The notes beneath the pieces are model-generated. The model searched no databases and was not told the DNA's origin. It saw only the letters and a list, made by a program, of their open reading frames with translations. Below, one piece after another: positions 17,017 through 26,467 of a DNA stretch of 64,000 nucleotides (the stretch's first letter is position 1; every line of letters begins with the position of its first letter). The translations under genes were made by a program, and so were the position numbers. This DNA is from Paludibacteraceae bacterium (lineage in GTDB: Bacteria > Bacteroidota > Bacteroidia > Bacteroidales > Paludibacteraceae), in NCBI GenBank assembly GCA_017412245.1, contig JAFPYI010000038.1:53166-117165 (forward strand), written 5' to 3'.

Positions 17017-20000
17017 TTATGCTTTTTGAATATTGATTTTTACGTTATAACCATCCATTTCTAAACTTTCTCCGGATACCTCTTTTGCGAGATTGAGCGA
17101 AACAGCCAATATTTGACTGGAGATATACTCTCCGCAATGGAGTACGGCATTGTGAATCTCTTCACGGTCTTCAATGGTAACATGAATGCGGTCGGTAATC
17201 TCCAATCCGGATGATTTGCGGAGGTTTTGAATACGGTTCACTAATTCACGTGCAACACCTTCTTCAATCAACTCATCGGTCAATTCGATATCCAGCGCAA
17301 TTGTCAAAATGCCATTGTTGCTAACGAGCCAACCCGGCATATCTTCCGTTACGATTTCTACGTCTTCAGGCAGTAAAGTATAATCCAGGAGTGTGAATTG
17401 TCCTTCGTTCTCCATCTGCGAAATCTCATCTTGACTCATTTGGCCGATAGCGGCAGCCAGTGCTTTCATTTGTCCGCCTACTTTCTTTCCAAGCACTTTG
17501 AAATTCGGTTTGATTTTCTTAACCAATCGAATCTCGCTTTGCTCAGCAGGAACGATAATCAATTCTTTTACATTTACCTCGCTCTTGATGAGTTCAGCAA
17601 CGTGAAGAAGTGCATCTGTTGTCTCTTTGTCCGGAGTAGGAATAACGGCTTTTTGCAGCGGTTGACGTACGTTTTTCTCTGCGCGTTTGCGGAGAGAGAG
17701 AATCATCGAAGTAGCTTGTTGTGCAAGATACATCTGACGCTCTAATGTTTTGTCTATCAGTTGTTTATTAGCTTTTGGCCATTCACTTAAATGAACAGTT
17801 TCTCCCACTAAATCGCGATAGAGTCTATCAGCATAGAAAGGAGCGTTCGGAGCCATCAATTGTGCAATGGTCTTTAGGCAAGTATAGAGAGTGGAGTATG
17901 CTGCTTGTTTGTCAGCATTCATTTCGCCACCCCAGAAGCGTTTACGGTTGAGACGAACATACCAGTTGGATAGGTCGTCCTGTACGAAATCGGAAATAGC
18001 ACGTCCGGCTTTCGTTGGTTCGTAGGTTTCATATGCATCTGTTACCTCTTGAATGAGAGAATTCAATTTACTTAGAATCCACAAGTCAATCTCGGCGTAT
18101 TCTTTGCATTTTCCCTCGATTCGATTCTCTCTCGATAGTGTCTCGCCAGTCTGATTTTGATCAGCACTCCAACCATCTACGTTTGCATAGAGAGCGAAGA
18201 AACCGTAAGTGTTATAGAGTGTTCCGAAGAATTTACGGCGCACTTCATCTACGCCTTCCGGATCGAATTTCAAGTTTTCCCACGGACTCGAATTTGTCAA
18301 CATATACCAACGAACGGCATCTGCTCCATATGTATCCAATGCGCCGAACGGATCAACGGCATTACCAAGACGTTTGGACATCTTGTTGCCGTTTTTATCA
18401 AGAACCAAACCATTGGAGATGACGTTTTTGTAAGCCACTTGGTTCTCAATCATCGTGTGGATAGCATGTAAAGTGAAGAACCATCCACGGGTTTGATCCA
18501 CACCTTCAGAAATAAAATCAGCTGTGCGTGGCAGGTCTTTATTCTCGAACGGATAGTGGTTTTGAGCATAAGGCATAGCACCGCTATCGAACCATACATC
18601 GATGAGGTCTAACTCGCGTTTCATCGGTTTGCCGGACGGAGAAACTAAAACAATATTGTCTACGTACGGGCGATGCAAATCAATCACACTCGGGTCGTAG
18701 TTTGCTTTGCTGTAATCACCTACAATATGTTTCGGCCAAGGATTAGCTTTCATAAATCCGGCTTTCACAGATTTGTCGATTTCATCGAATAATTCTGCGA
18801 TAGAACCGATACAAATTTCCTCTTGTCCGTCTTCTGTACGCCAGATAGGAAGTGGTGTTCCCCAATAACGGCTGCGGCTGAGATTCCAGTCGTTTAGATT
18901 CTCTAACCATTTGCCAAAACGTCCTGTTCCTGTCGATTCCGGTTGCCAGTTGATGGTTTTGTTGAGTGCAATCATTTCCTCACGGGCTTTCGTTGAACGG
19001 ATAAACCATGAATCCAAAGGATAATAAAGAACAGGTTTGTCGGTTCGCCAGCAATGCGGATAAGTATGCACATGTTTTTCGCTACGCAGCAATCGTCCAT
19101 CGGCCTTCATTTCCAGACACAGATGCAAATCCAATGTCTCAGCTTTTGCTGCGGCTGATTCATCATATTTACCATCAATGGTAAATTGTGGATCATATGC
19201 GTTCTTTACCCAACGTCCGGCATAGCGACGATAGAGTTCATCGTTCACGTTGGCTTTGTACCATTCTTCGTCCAAATCCTCTACATTCCAGTATTTACCG
19301 GTAAAATCAACCATTGGACGAGGACCGTTATTTTTCGTCTGCATATACAGTCCCGGAACACCGGCAGCATCTGCCACCTTCTTATCGTCGGCACCGAAAG
19401 TAGGTGCAATATGAACAATACCTGTACCATCTTCCGTTGTTACATAATCTCCCGGAATAACGCGGAAAGCTCCTTCTCCGGGATTAACCCATGGGAAGAG
19501 AGGTTCGTATTCTAATCCTACCAAATCTTTTCCTTTACCTCTCCAGACGATTTTCGGCTCCAAGGGTTTACCTTCTTTGTCAGCACCACATAACTCTTTG
19601 CGGTAAGCATCTAATCGTGCTTCGGCAAGGATAATATGGTCTCCGGCAGGTGTCTCAACCTCGATATAATCAATCTTCGGACCTACGCAGAGAGCAGTGT
19701 TGGACGGAAGTGTCCATGGTGTGGTTGTCCAAGCGATGATATATCGACCGTCTTTGGTTTTGAAACGAGCTGTGCAAGTCAAATCCTTCACATCTCTATA
19801 GCAACCCGGTTGGTTCAATTCGTGTGAACTCAAACCCGTTCCTGCAGCAGGAGAGTAGGGCTGAATAGTGTAACCTTTATAGAGATAGTCCTTTTTATAA
19901 AGTTCTTTGAGAAGATACCAAAGTGTCTCGATGTATTTGTTGTCGTACGTGATGTACGGATCGTCCAAATCAACCCAATAACCCATTTGTTTGGTTAGGT

Positions 20001-20400
20001 TGGTCCACTCTTTGGTATATTTCATCACCTCACGACGGCAAGCAGCATTGTACTCATCTACGCTAATCTTCTTGCCGATATCTTCTTTGGTGATACCTAA
20101 CATCTTCTCAACTCCTAATTCTACAGGGAGTCCGTGTGTATCCCATCCTGCTTTACGACGAACTTGAAAACCTTGCATCGTCTTGAATCGGCAGAAGGTA
20201 TCTTTGATAGTACGTGCCATCACATGGTGAATTCCCGGCATTCCGTTTGCTGAAGGAGGACCTTCAAAGAAAAGGAATTGCGGATGACCTTCACGGCTTG
20301 TCACGCTTTTTTCAAATAATTTTTCTTTTTCCCATTGTTCCAGCACTTCCCGGCTTAACTCCGGCAAGTCCAATCGTTTGTACTCGTTAAATTTCTTCAT
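17017..20400 (-). CDS. ileS: Isoleucyl-tRNA synthetase, type 2 (eukaryote-like) with GxHH motif
   Basis: Charges tRNA-Ile in the cytoplasm; 1127 residues, in the range of the longer IleRS2 class. The first class I signature, normally HxGH, reads G56-I57-H58-H59 (PPSANGMPGIHHVMAR). The second is KMSKR at 673-677. Editing (CP1) and C-terminal anticodon-binding domains follow, with an extra C-terminal domain of the type found in Bacteroidota enzymes. The GxHH swap has, to my knowledge, been linked to extreme mupirocin resistance in an IleRS2. No T-box leader is visible. The gene is the third in the minus-strand run, 18 bases after the OmpA gene. Confidence 0.96.
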   Translation of the reverse strand: MKKFNEYKRLDLPELSREVLEQWEKEKLFEKSVTSREGHPQFLFFEGPPSANGMPGIHHVMARTIKDTFCRFKTMQGFQVRRKAGWDTHGLPVELGVEKMLGITKEDIGKKISVDEYNAACRREVMKYTKEWTNLTKQMGYWVDLDDPYITYDNKYIETLWYLLKELYKKDYLYKGYTIQPYSPAAGTGLSSHELNQPGCYRDVKDLTCTARFKTKDGRYIIAWTTTPWTLPSNTALCVGPKIDYIEVETPAGDHIILAEARLDAYRKELCGADKEGKPLEPKIVWRGKGKDLVGLEYEPLFPWVNPGEGAFRVIPGDYVTTEDGTGIVHIAPTFGADDKKVADAAGVPGLYMQTKNNGPRPMVDFTGKYWNVEDLDEEWYKANVNDELYRRYAGRWVKNAYDPQFTIDGKYDESAAAKAETLDLHLCLEMKADGRLLRSEKHVHTYPHCWRTDKPVLYYPLDSWFIRSTKAREEMIALNKTINWQPESTGTGRFGKWLENLNDWNLSRSRYWGTPLPIWRTEDGQEEICIGSIAELFDEIDKSVKAGFMKANPWPKHIVGDYSKANYDPSVIDLHRPYVDNIVLVSPSGKPMKRELDLIDVWFDSGAMPYAQNHYPFENKDLPRTADFISEGVDQTRGWFFTLHAIHTMIENQVAYKNVISNGLVLDKNGNKMSKRLGNAVDPFGALDTYGADAVRWYMLTNSSPWENLKFDPEGVDEVRRKFFGTLYNTYGFFALYANVDGWSADQNQTGETLSRENRIEGKCKEYAEIDLWILSKLNSLIQEVTDAYETYEPTKAGRAISDFVQDDLSNWYVRLNRKRFWGGEMNADKQAAYSTLYTCLKTIAQLMAPNAPFYADRLYRDLVGETVHLSEWPKANKQLIDKTLERQMYLAQQATSMILSLRKRAEKNVRQPLQKAVIPTPDKETTDALLHVAELIKSEVNVKELIIVPAEQSEIRLVKKIKPNFKVLGKKVGGQMKALAAAIGQMSQDEISQMENEGQFTLLDYTLLPEDVEIVTEDMPGWLVSNNGILTIALDIELTDELIEEGVARELVNRIQNLRKSSGLEITDRIHVTIEDREEIHNAVLHCGEYISSQILAVSLNLAKEVSGESLEMDGYNVKINIQKA

Positions 20401-20418
20401 ATATTTTTTAAACTGTTG

Positions 20419-21900
20419 TTATTCAGTATATTTGGTGTCCGGTATGATTTCTACACGGCGGTCTTTTGATAACTGATGTTCTTTGTTATAGCGGTACGGA
20501 TGTGAAGAACTATAAGACCAAATAAACATTCTCTCTCCGCCGACACCCTTTTGCCGTAGCAGTTCGGCTACAGCCTTTGCACGTTTGAGAGCCAACCGCT
20601 GGTTATAGGCATCAGTACCCAATCTACATGCATGACCATTCACATGAATCTTTAGATGCGGATGTTGCTTCATCATCGCTGCAATGGAATCCAAGATGTA
20701 CACAGGTTCCAAAATCGGCACATACTCATCGAAATTAAACCATATGACTGCTTCCGATAGTAGCGAATCCAATTGTTGCTCCGCTTTCTTTTCTTGCACA
20801 ATAGTCATCGTATCGCGAATGACGCGCTCCGTCCGAACAGTGTCATGCTTGTAAACAGTTTTCTCTTTTTCCACATATATAGTGTCGCGAATATAGATTG
20901 TATCGTGTATTTCTTTGGGCGGTATGACGTCAGGAAACTGTTTAGCCAACTTTTTTAATTCTTTTTTCTTCTCCTTATCCGTTTTTATCGGACTGATGCT
21001 TAAACCCATTTTTAGTCCTGCTATCCATGGATGCATAGCACCTATTTTATCCGTTCCTATCAATCCGCGATACTCATGCATGAATGTATAGTGATTATGA
21101 CTGTTTGCGAATCCAAGTGGTACTCGTGCTTCACGTTTTACACTGCAGAAATCATTCATCATATATTGTGCATAAGCAGCGATAAATAACTGACTACGTT
21201 GATTCAGACGGATAGATGTTCCAAACTCGGCATACGCCATTGCATTGACAATGTTTACGCGCGAATCGAGAGACTCCTCTTGTTTCGTTGTAAAGGGTTC
21301 TGTCTCAAATCGACCGGGTAAGTCGTGTAATTCCAGTTGCCATTGCTCGTACCATCCGCTGTGTGTCACACTGCCGGCGGTGTGTGCATAATTGGATATC
21401 ACAGGGACGGACAGATTCATTCCAAAAGCGGCATGCAAACCGGCTTTGCTTTCTTGCTCCTTGAAATAACGGAAACGCAACCCTATCGGTACCTGTATCA
21501 AATATGTTTGTTGTTTCTCTTTCCATCCGTCAAAACGTGTGCGGTGGATATATTGCTCACCCATGTAATCCGTCAGTTTTGAACCGTCTGGCCATTGGTC
21601 CCATTGCAGTGGCGTGTTCAACGAAGCCGATGATGCTAAACGTGCGAATTGAACACCTGTCTGCAAACCTATGTACGGCTTAAAAAACCATGTGTAACCG
21701 AAGCCTATAGTAAAGGAACCGCCTATCATCGTTTGTCCGCCTTCAAGTTGAAATCCAAAATTGCTAACTCCGCCGCCAGCTTGTATGTCGATGTAATGCT
21801 TGATAGGTTTTTCTTTAGGTGCTCTCTTCTTTTTTGCAGGAGCAGCAACCATAATCATCGCCATACAAAGTGCAATGCTTGCCACCAATACTTTCCTCAT
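20419..21900 (-). CDS. OmpA-family outer-membrane protein with N-terminal beta-barrel (pair 1)
   Basis: A 493-residue outer-membrane protein. After a signal peptide and a Lys-rich stretch comes a barrel-like region (about 35-310, starting HYIDIQAGGGVSNFGF). A linker with repeated IRDTIYVEKEKT-like strands leads to a C-terminal OmpA domain (about 380-490: VIWFNFDEY, VNGHACRLG, NQRLALKRAKAV) that should bind peptidoglycan. It is clearly paralogous to the protein at 29956-31554: both share HSG(W/Y)Y and a late H-P-x-x-AGLK(M/L)G motif. Its ATG overlaps the giant surface-protein gene by 4 bases (ATGA), so the two are translated as a pair. Confidence 0.9.
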   Translation of the reverse strand: MRKVLVASIALCMAMIMVAAPAKKKRAPKEKPIKHYIDIQAGGGVSNFGFQLEGGQTMIGGSFTIGFGYTWFFKPYIGLQTGVQFARLASSASLNTPLQWDQWPDGSKLTDYMGEQYIHRTRFDGWKEKQQTYLIQVPIGLRFRYFKEQESKAGLHAAFGMNLSVPVISNYAHTAGSVTHSGWYEQWQLELHDLPGRFETEPFTTKQEESLDSRVNIVNAMAYAEFGTSIRLNQRSQLFIAAYAQYMMNDFCSVKREARVPLGFANSHNHYTFMHEYRGLIGTDKIGAMHPWIAGLKMGLSISPIKTDKEKKKELKKLAKQFPDVIPPKEIHDTIYIRDTIYVEKEKTVYKHDTVRTERVIRDTMTIVQEKKAEQQLDSLLSEAVIWFNFDEYVPILEPVYILDSIAAMMKQHPHLKIHVNGHACRLGTDAYNQRLALKRAKAVAELLRQKGVGGERMFIWSYSSSHPYRYNKEHQLSKDRRVEIIPDTKYTE

Positions 21901-24900
21901 CTTTCCTCCTGCCCCATCACGTTATATATCTTGTCACCCACAATGAGCAGCAAACGCCCGTTGCGGATGATCTTACGGCATAGTTCGTCCGCGTCTGTAT
22001 CCTCTATTGGTGTTACCGGGCGAACGTCATAGATGCAACTGCGATATTCTTTTCCGTCCGTTCCGGTCATCACAACCTGATAAAAACCATTCAAACCATT
22101 GTATTCGTAATAGAATTGGCCATTCTCGCCTTCCAGCAGTTCGCCGTTCTTATACCATTGGTATGTAACAAATGTTAGCCCTTCATCATTATGTTTCCCG
22201 CTATTATCAACAAATATCACTTCGTTTTCCTTACGATGCACAAATCCATCCATGTCTATCGAAAACTGTATCGTGTGTGGGACACTTTTCTTGCATTCCT
22301 CAGAACTGGAAACATCGGCATAGAAAACAATGGTGAAGCTATGTTTACCCAATGGTAATTGTGTTGGAACATTTATTTCAATAATGCCGGAAGTTGGTAA
22401 TACAGCGTCGATTGAATCACGGAATCCAATCATTTTTGCGCTTTGTGAGAATGTCAAATCAAATCTATCCGGAGCGCCTTCACGAATTTTGAATGCAAGT
22501 TTCAGTGCACCTGCCGTTTCGCATAACGACACAAAAGGTTCTGTTTCCACCATGGGTACGGGCGTCACTTGACTGCGTAAGGTCACCTCTAATGGGCATC
22601 CATCCTCTGTTTCGTCTGTCAGATGAAAATTTTGGTTTGCTTGCTCGAACAAGAACGACTGCGTATGACCATCCTTGTATGTATATACATGCGCATAAGG
22701 CAAATCCCGCGCACAAATATTAACAGTTATTTCTTTTGTTTCATTTTTCCCGAAACGCCATACAATTGTGTTTTCGGATAATTTCCATTCCGTCTGGCAG
22801 AGCAGGTTCTGCACTGCGCGTTGAAGGAAAAGTGTAGTAGGCGTTGATAAACTATACGAACTAAGAGAGAGTGTGGTATCTAATAACGCGGAATTATGAT
22901 GAATCGTATCTAACAAAACGGTGTCAGTTCCCCCGCGATAAAGTAGCCAGCAATAAACCAACTCACTACCCGGTTCTCCATTTGCTGCACGCGTTTCGCG
23001 TACATGTATATCCACCTTATCAATCGTCTTTTCCGTACCGCATACAGGGCCTTCAAATATCTCAAGTGCTCCCGCGTCGTACTCCTTATACACGCGCACG
23101 CTTACTTGACCTTCGGAGGTCAGCCAATCCATTAATCCGGTGTTATCCTTTACTTGGCGTTGGAAAATATAGGTGTGGTCATTCTCCATCGGGAAGTTAT
23201 CCAAAAGGAAGGATGTACTATCACTATTCTCTATTGGTTCGCCGTTGCAGAGCCAACGGTAGGTGTAAAGCCCATTTCCTCCGCTCACTGCGTCCAACTC
23301 GTTGATAGTGTCCATGCATACCGGTGTGCATAATTGATGTTCAAAAGCGTTAATACTCCCTGGGTTGATACGGTTAAATACACATACACGATAGTTGTTT
23401 TTTGCCTCCTGTGGAATATTGTTACAGTTTTCTTCGCTTACCTTACGACTGAACGTGTACTCGCCGGGTTGCGTGATTCTGTAGTCGAAAGAGGCTGTGC
23501 TTACTTTGGTAGAACCTATATATAGCGGTTCGCGTGTGTCGTCTTCTATAGATACCCAACTCTGCGTAGAGGTATCTAACACCGCATGCTCCATCTTCCA
23601 AATATAGTTAAAATGTTCCTTTCCACCAGTGGCATCGATTTTGCTGAGCACAGAGATATCTGCTGGCAGACCATAGATAGTGTCCGGTCCCTCATATAAC
23701 TCGCCGGGATCGAATGCTTTACAGACAGTCAAATAGAATTTACCTTCACTTTCTACAAACTCAGTATTGCACTGGTAGTCATGGACCCATTGTTTGAACA
23801 TATATTTACCCGGAATATCCGTAGGAGCGGACCAGTCCTTGTATGCCTTTTGGTTCATCGTATATGTATCCAAATATGTGAGAATTTCATTGTTGTTCTC
23901 ATCATAAGTGACCGCGTAGTACTCCAGTTTATAGGTATATCCTTTATATCCGTTTGGCTCATCGTCTTTTCCACCACTGGCTACTTCTCCTTCGTTTTTC
24001 TTAGAGATTACCACCCCCACTTCATTCCAGCAGGCCGTATAACTACCTATTAGATCACCTGCATCGAAAGTCTTGTAACCGGAAACCTGCGTATATATTT
24101 GTTTGGTAAAGTTGCCTAATTTCGCAGTTAGCATTACCTCCTGATCTCCGCACGGACGATAAACTTCTCCCTGAGTACCGTATTGAATTTTGATAACCGC
24201 TGAATTATCAGAAGACCATGTAGCATTTTTGCCCGTTACATTGCACAACCAGAAGCGCTCACGGCGTTCGTTGTCTTTGGTCGGCATACCTACTCCGTCA
24301 GCACGTTCTGTTGGTTGCTTGATGGCATCCAGCAGAATGTAGTACGCGGAAATAAGAGACACGTCTGTGCCCGCAAAACAAGTCAACTCGGGATAACTGA
24401 TATTCGCTTCGGTCGAAGTGAGATGCCATTCGGGATTATCTTGAAATGCGTTGCTTACATCTTTGGTACTTTCTATGGCGTGGTTGGAATTAACTAATGA
24501 TGGGTCATTCTCTCCAGCGCCTGAAGCGTGCATGCGCGTGATTTGTTGGTCAAAATAAACATGTTCCAACGTAGCACCCAATTCATTCATGCCAAATAAA
24601 GAACCAACATTGCTGCTTCCTTTGCAATAACCCGAGTTGAAACACCACCGCACAATACCAGCCGCATTGTTTCGTCCTACTAAACCTCCAACATAAGCTC
24701 CGGCTTTGGTGATTATACCTGTATTATAGGAGTATTCAATGGAGCCTTCGTTCGTACCGACAAGACCTCCAACCCGATTCCCTTTGTCTGCAAGAATCTG
24801 TGCCATGTTGAATACATGATGCAAGTGCCCGCGGTTGATACCGATAAATGAACCGACATCATTTACGTTTGTCGTGAAAATCTGGCCTTGTGCCAAAGCC

Positions 24901-25325
24901 AGATGATGCACAATAGCCTGGGCTCCTGTTTCGGCAATCAGTCCGGCAGTTTTGAGAAGACCGGTGATGTAAAGATTGTACACCACGTGGATGTTTCCAT
25001 CCAACTCGCCTTGGAATGGAAAAGTCTCGTTGCCAATAGGTTTCCAACTTGGAGGGGTTTCTTGTGTACCGCCCATGTCGAGATCTGCGGTCAAACGAAT
25101 CACCTTGCCGGAGAAATCATTGGTTTGACTTTCCTCCGCTATCCATGCCAACTCTTCCGGTGTAGAAATGGTATATACTAAGCCATCGTTGGCTGGTACA
25201 CTTGTGCTTCCCGTCCATGGTGCAGCGTTAACAGTTCCGGTGAGTAGGAGCGCAACAATTAGTATGGTTAGATTCGTTTTCGTATTTATAGTGAAATTTT
25301 TATTACTATTTTTTTGCGGGTGCAA
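21897..25325 (-). CDS. Giant exported surface protein with GLUG-like repeats and T9SS-like tail (pair 1)
   Basis: About 1130 residues. A signal-peptide core (LTILIVALLLTGTVNA) is followed by a beta-helix-like region with GLUG-type repeats (VGGLVGTNEG, VGGLVGRNNA, VGSLFGMNEL), then several Ig/PKD-like modules. A C-terminal module (FVTYQWYKNGELLEG, then DGKEYRSC) is shared with the protein at 31562-35197. The end (IIRNGRLLLI...IYNVMGQEER) resembles the glucanase tail. A surface adhesin or scaffold role is inferred. The start is doubtful: the TTG at 25325 lies inside the promoter -7 box and no ATG, GTG or other TTG follows before the signal peptide; ATA at 25289 is the best-placed codon. Confidence 0.8.
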   Translation of the reverse strand: MHPQKNSNKNFTINTKTNLTILIVALLLTGTVNAAPWTGSTSVPANDGLVYTISTPEELAWIAEESQTNDFSGKVIRLTADLDMGGTQETPPSWKPIGNETFPFQGELDGNIHVVYNLYITGLLKTAGLIAETGAQAIVHHLALAQGQIFTTNVNDVGSFIGINRGHLHHVFNMAQILADKGNRVGGLVGTNEGSIEYSYNTGIITKAGAYVGGLVGRNNAAGIVRWCFNSGYCKGSSNVGSLFGMNELGATLEHVYFDQQITRMHASGAGENDPSLVNSNHAIESTKDVSNAFQDNPEWHLTSTEANISYPELTCFAGTDVSLISAYYILLDAIKQPTERADGVGMPTKDNERRERFWLCNVTGKNATWSSDNSAVIKIQYGTQGEVYRPCGDQEVMLTAKLGNFTKQIYTQVSGYKTFDAGDLIGSYTACWNEVGVVISKKNEGEVASGGKDDEPNGYKGYTYKLEYYAVTYDENNNEILTYLDTYTMNQKAYKDWSAPTDIPGKYMFKQWVHDYQCNTEFVESEGKFYLTVCKAFDPGELYEGPDTIYGLPADISVLSKIDATGGKEHFNYIWKMEHAVLDTSTQSWVSIEDDTREPLYIGSTKVSTASFDYRITQPGEYTFSRKVSEENCNNIPQEAKNNYRVCVFNRINPGSINAFEHQLCTPVCMDTINELDAVSGGNGLYTYRWLCNGEPIENSDSTSFLLDNFPMENDHTYIFQRQVKDNTGLMDWLTSEGQVSVRVYKEYDAGALEIFEGPVCGTEKTIDKVDIHVRETRAANGEPGSELVYCWLLYRGGTDTVLLDTIHHNSALLDTTLSLSSYSLSTPTTLFLQRAVQNLLCQTEWKLSENTIVWRFGKNETKEITVNICARDLPYAHVYTYKDGHTQSFLFEQANQNFHLTDETEDGCPLEVTLRSQVTPVPMVETEPFVSLCETAGALKLAFKIREGAPDRFDLTFSQSAKMIGFRDSIDAVLPTSGIIEINVPTQLPLGKHSFTIVFYADVSSSEECKKSVPHTIQFSIDMDGFVHRKENEVIFVDNSGKHNDEGLTFVTYQWYKNGELLEGENGQFYYEYNGLNGFYQVVMTGTDGKEYRSCIYDVRPVTPIEDTDADELCRKIIRNGRLLLIVGDKIYNVMGQEER

Positions 25326-25354
25326 AATTACTACAAAATTTGCATATATGCAAA
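25323..25354 (-). promoter_or_regulatory. Promoter of the seven-gene minus-strand run
   Basis: Minus strand TTTG (25354-25351) and TAATTTTG (25330-25323), spacer 20. The -33 box is part of a perfect palindrome TTTGCATATATGCAAA, also seen at the promoter near 37370. It is the only clear promoter found for the genes down to 10383. Confidence 0.75.
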
Positions 25355-25376
25355 AAAATTGTCATTTTTTTTGAAT

Positions 25377-25442
25377 TGTGAACGGGTCGATATCGAGTCA
25401 ATCTCGAACCGTTTTCGAATCATTATCGAGTCTGAATCGTAT
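25377..25442. repeat. Tandem array with 11-bp period (locus B), overlapping the end of ribD
   Basis: Plus-strand units: CGATATCGAGT, CAATCTCGAAC, CGTTTTCGAAT and CATTATCGAGT (25388-25431). Degenerate units flank them: TGTGAACGGGT before and CTGAATCGTAT after. The core is C-N4-TCGA-N2. The stop codon and last codons of ribD (minus strand) fall inside the array. Confidence 0.8.
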
Positions 25443-26445
25443 ATAGACGATGTCCGTCTACTTCTTCAAACTCCTCTGGCAAAACAATATTTGGAGCCTT
25501 CACACCAGTTTGTATAACTAATTCCGGAGCAACTTCTATATGTGCTTCGTCCCAAAGACCTGTCTCCAAAATATGGTTCAGTAGCGTTGGACCTCCTTCT
25601 ACTAAAATGGAATGAATACCTCTCTTGGCTAAATCCGCTAAAATAAATGGCCAATAGGTTTGTTTGCGGTAAACAATATAATTATCATCATCAAAAATCC
25701 TCGATTTCATCGGTAAAATTCCGTTTCTGTCTACTGTAACGCGAATAGGATCTCTTCCTTCCCAATGCGTTGTTTTCAAGCGAGGATTATCTAACAAAAC
25801 AGTATTTGTTCCGACCATAATTGCCATATTTTCCGCACGCATCTTATGGACTATTTTTTTTGTTTTTGGAGTGGAGATAGCCAATGCACCATTGAGATGG
25901 TCTCCGGCGGAGAGTGAAGTAGACAATTCTCTCTTCTTATCTACAAATCCATCTGCTGTTTGTGCCCATTTAAGAACAACATACGGACGTTTTTTCTCAT
26001 GCAGACAAAGAAATCGTTTGTTCAGTTCCCGACATTCATTTTCGCAAACGCCCACAATCACTTCAATGCCTGCTTCCCGCAATTTTTGTACACCTTTCCC
26101 GGCTACTAATGGATTAGGATCGAGCATTCCGACTACAACACGTCCGACTCCTTTTTCAATAATCAAATCCGCACACGGAGGAGTTTTCCCGTAATGACTG
26201 CAAGGTTCCAACGAGACAAACAACGTACAATCCTTCAAACTCTCAATTTTTGGCACTCTGTTTTCGGCATTTCGAAAACAATTCACTTCTGCATGCGGGC
26301 CACCATATTTCTCATGCCATCCTTCTGCAAGCATGGAACCGTTGGCATCTACCAAAACCGCACCAACCATTGGATTGGGAGCAACAAAATACTCGCCTCG
26401 GCGAGCTAATTCAATGCAATGTGAAATATAATTTGCGTATTCCAT
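25423..26445 (-). CDS. ribD: Bifunctional riboflavin biosynthesis deaminase/reductase
   Basis: Carries out the second and third steps of riboflavin synthesis: deamination and reduction of the pyrimidine intermediate; 340 residues. The N-terminal deaminase has the zinc motifs PHAE and SLEPCSHYGKTPPCADLI; the C-terminal half is a DHFR-like reductase (LKWAQTADGF, ILVEGGPTLLN). The ATG at 26445 is preferred over a GTG at 26466. Its first codons lie inside the promoter of the divergent prmC gene. The last codons are built from the 11-bp array. No other rib genes are adjacent, and no FMN riboswitch is visible upstream. Confidence 0.95.
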   Translation of the reverse strand: MEYANYISHCIELARRGEYFVAPNPMVGAVLVDANGSMLAEGWHEKYGGPHAEVNCFRNAENRVPKIESLKDCTLFVSLEPCSHYGKTPPCADLIIEKGVGRVVVGMLDPNPLVAGKGVQKLREAGIEVIVGVCENECRELNKRFLCLHEKKRPYVVLKWAQTADGFVDKKRELSTSLSAGDHLNGALAISTPKTKKIVHKMRAENMAIMVGTNTVLLDNPRLKTTHWEGRDPIRVTVDRNGILPMKSRIFDDDNYIVYRKQTYWPFILADLAKRGIHSILVEGGPTLLNHILETGLWDEAHIEVAPELVIQTGVKAPNIVLPEEFEEVDGHRLYTIQTR

Positions 26446-26463
26446 TTTTTTATAGTAATTTTG
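26432..26463 (+). promoter_or_regulatory. prmC promoter lying inside the start of ribD
   Basis: TTTG 26432-26435 and TAATTTTG 26456-26463, spacer 20. The spacer contains the ribD ATG (minus strand, 26445-26443). Transcription should begin about at 26468, the first base of the prmC GTG. Confidence 0.8.
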
Positions 26464-26467
26464 CACC

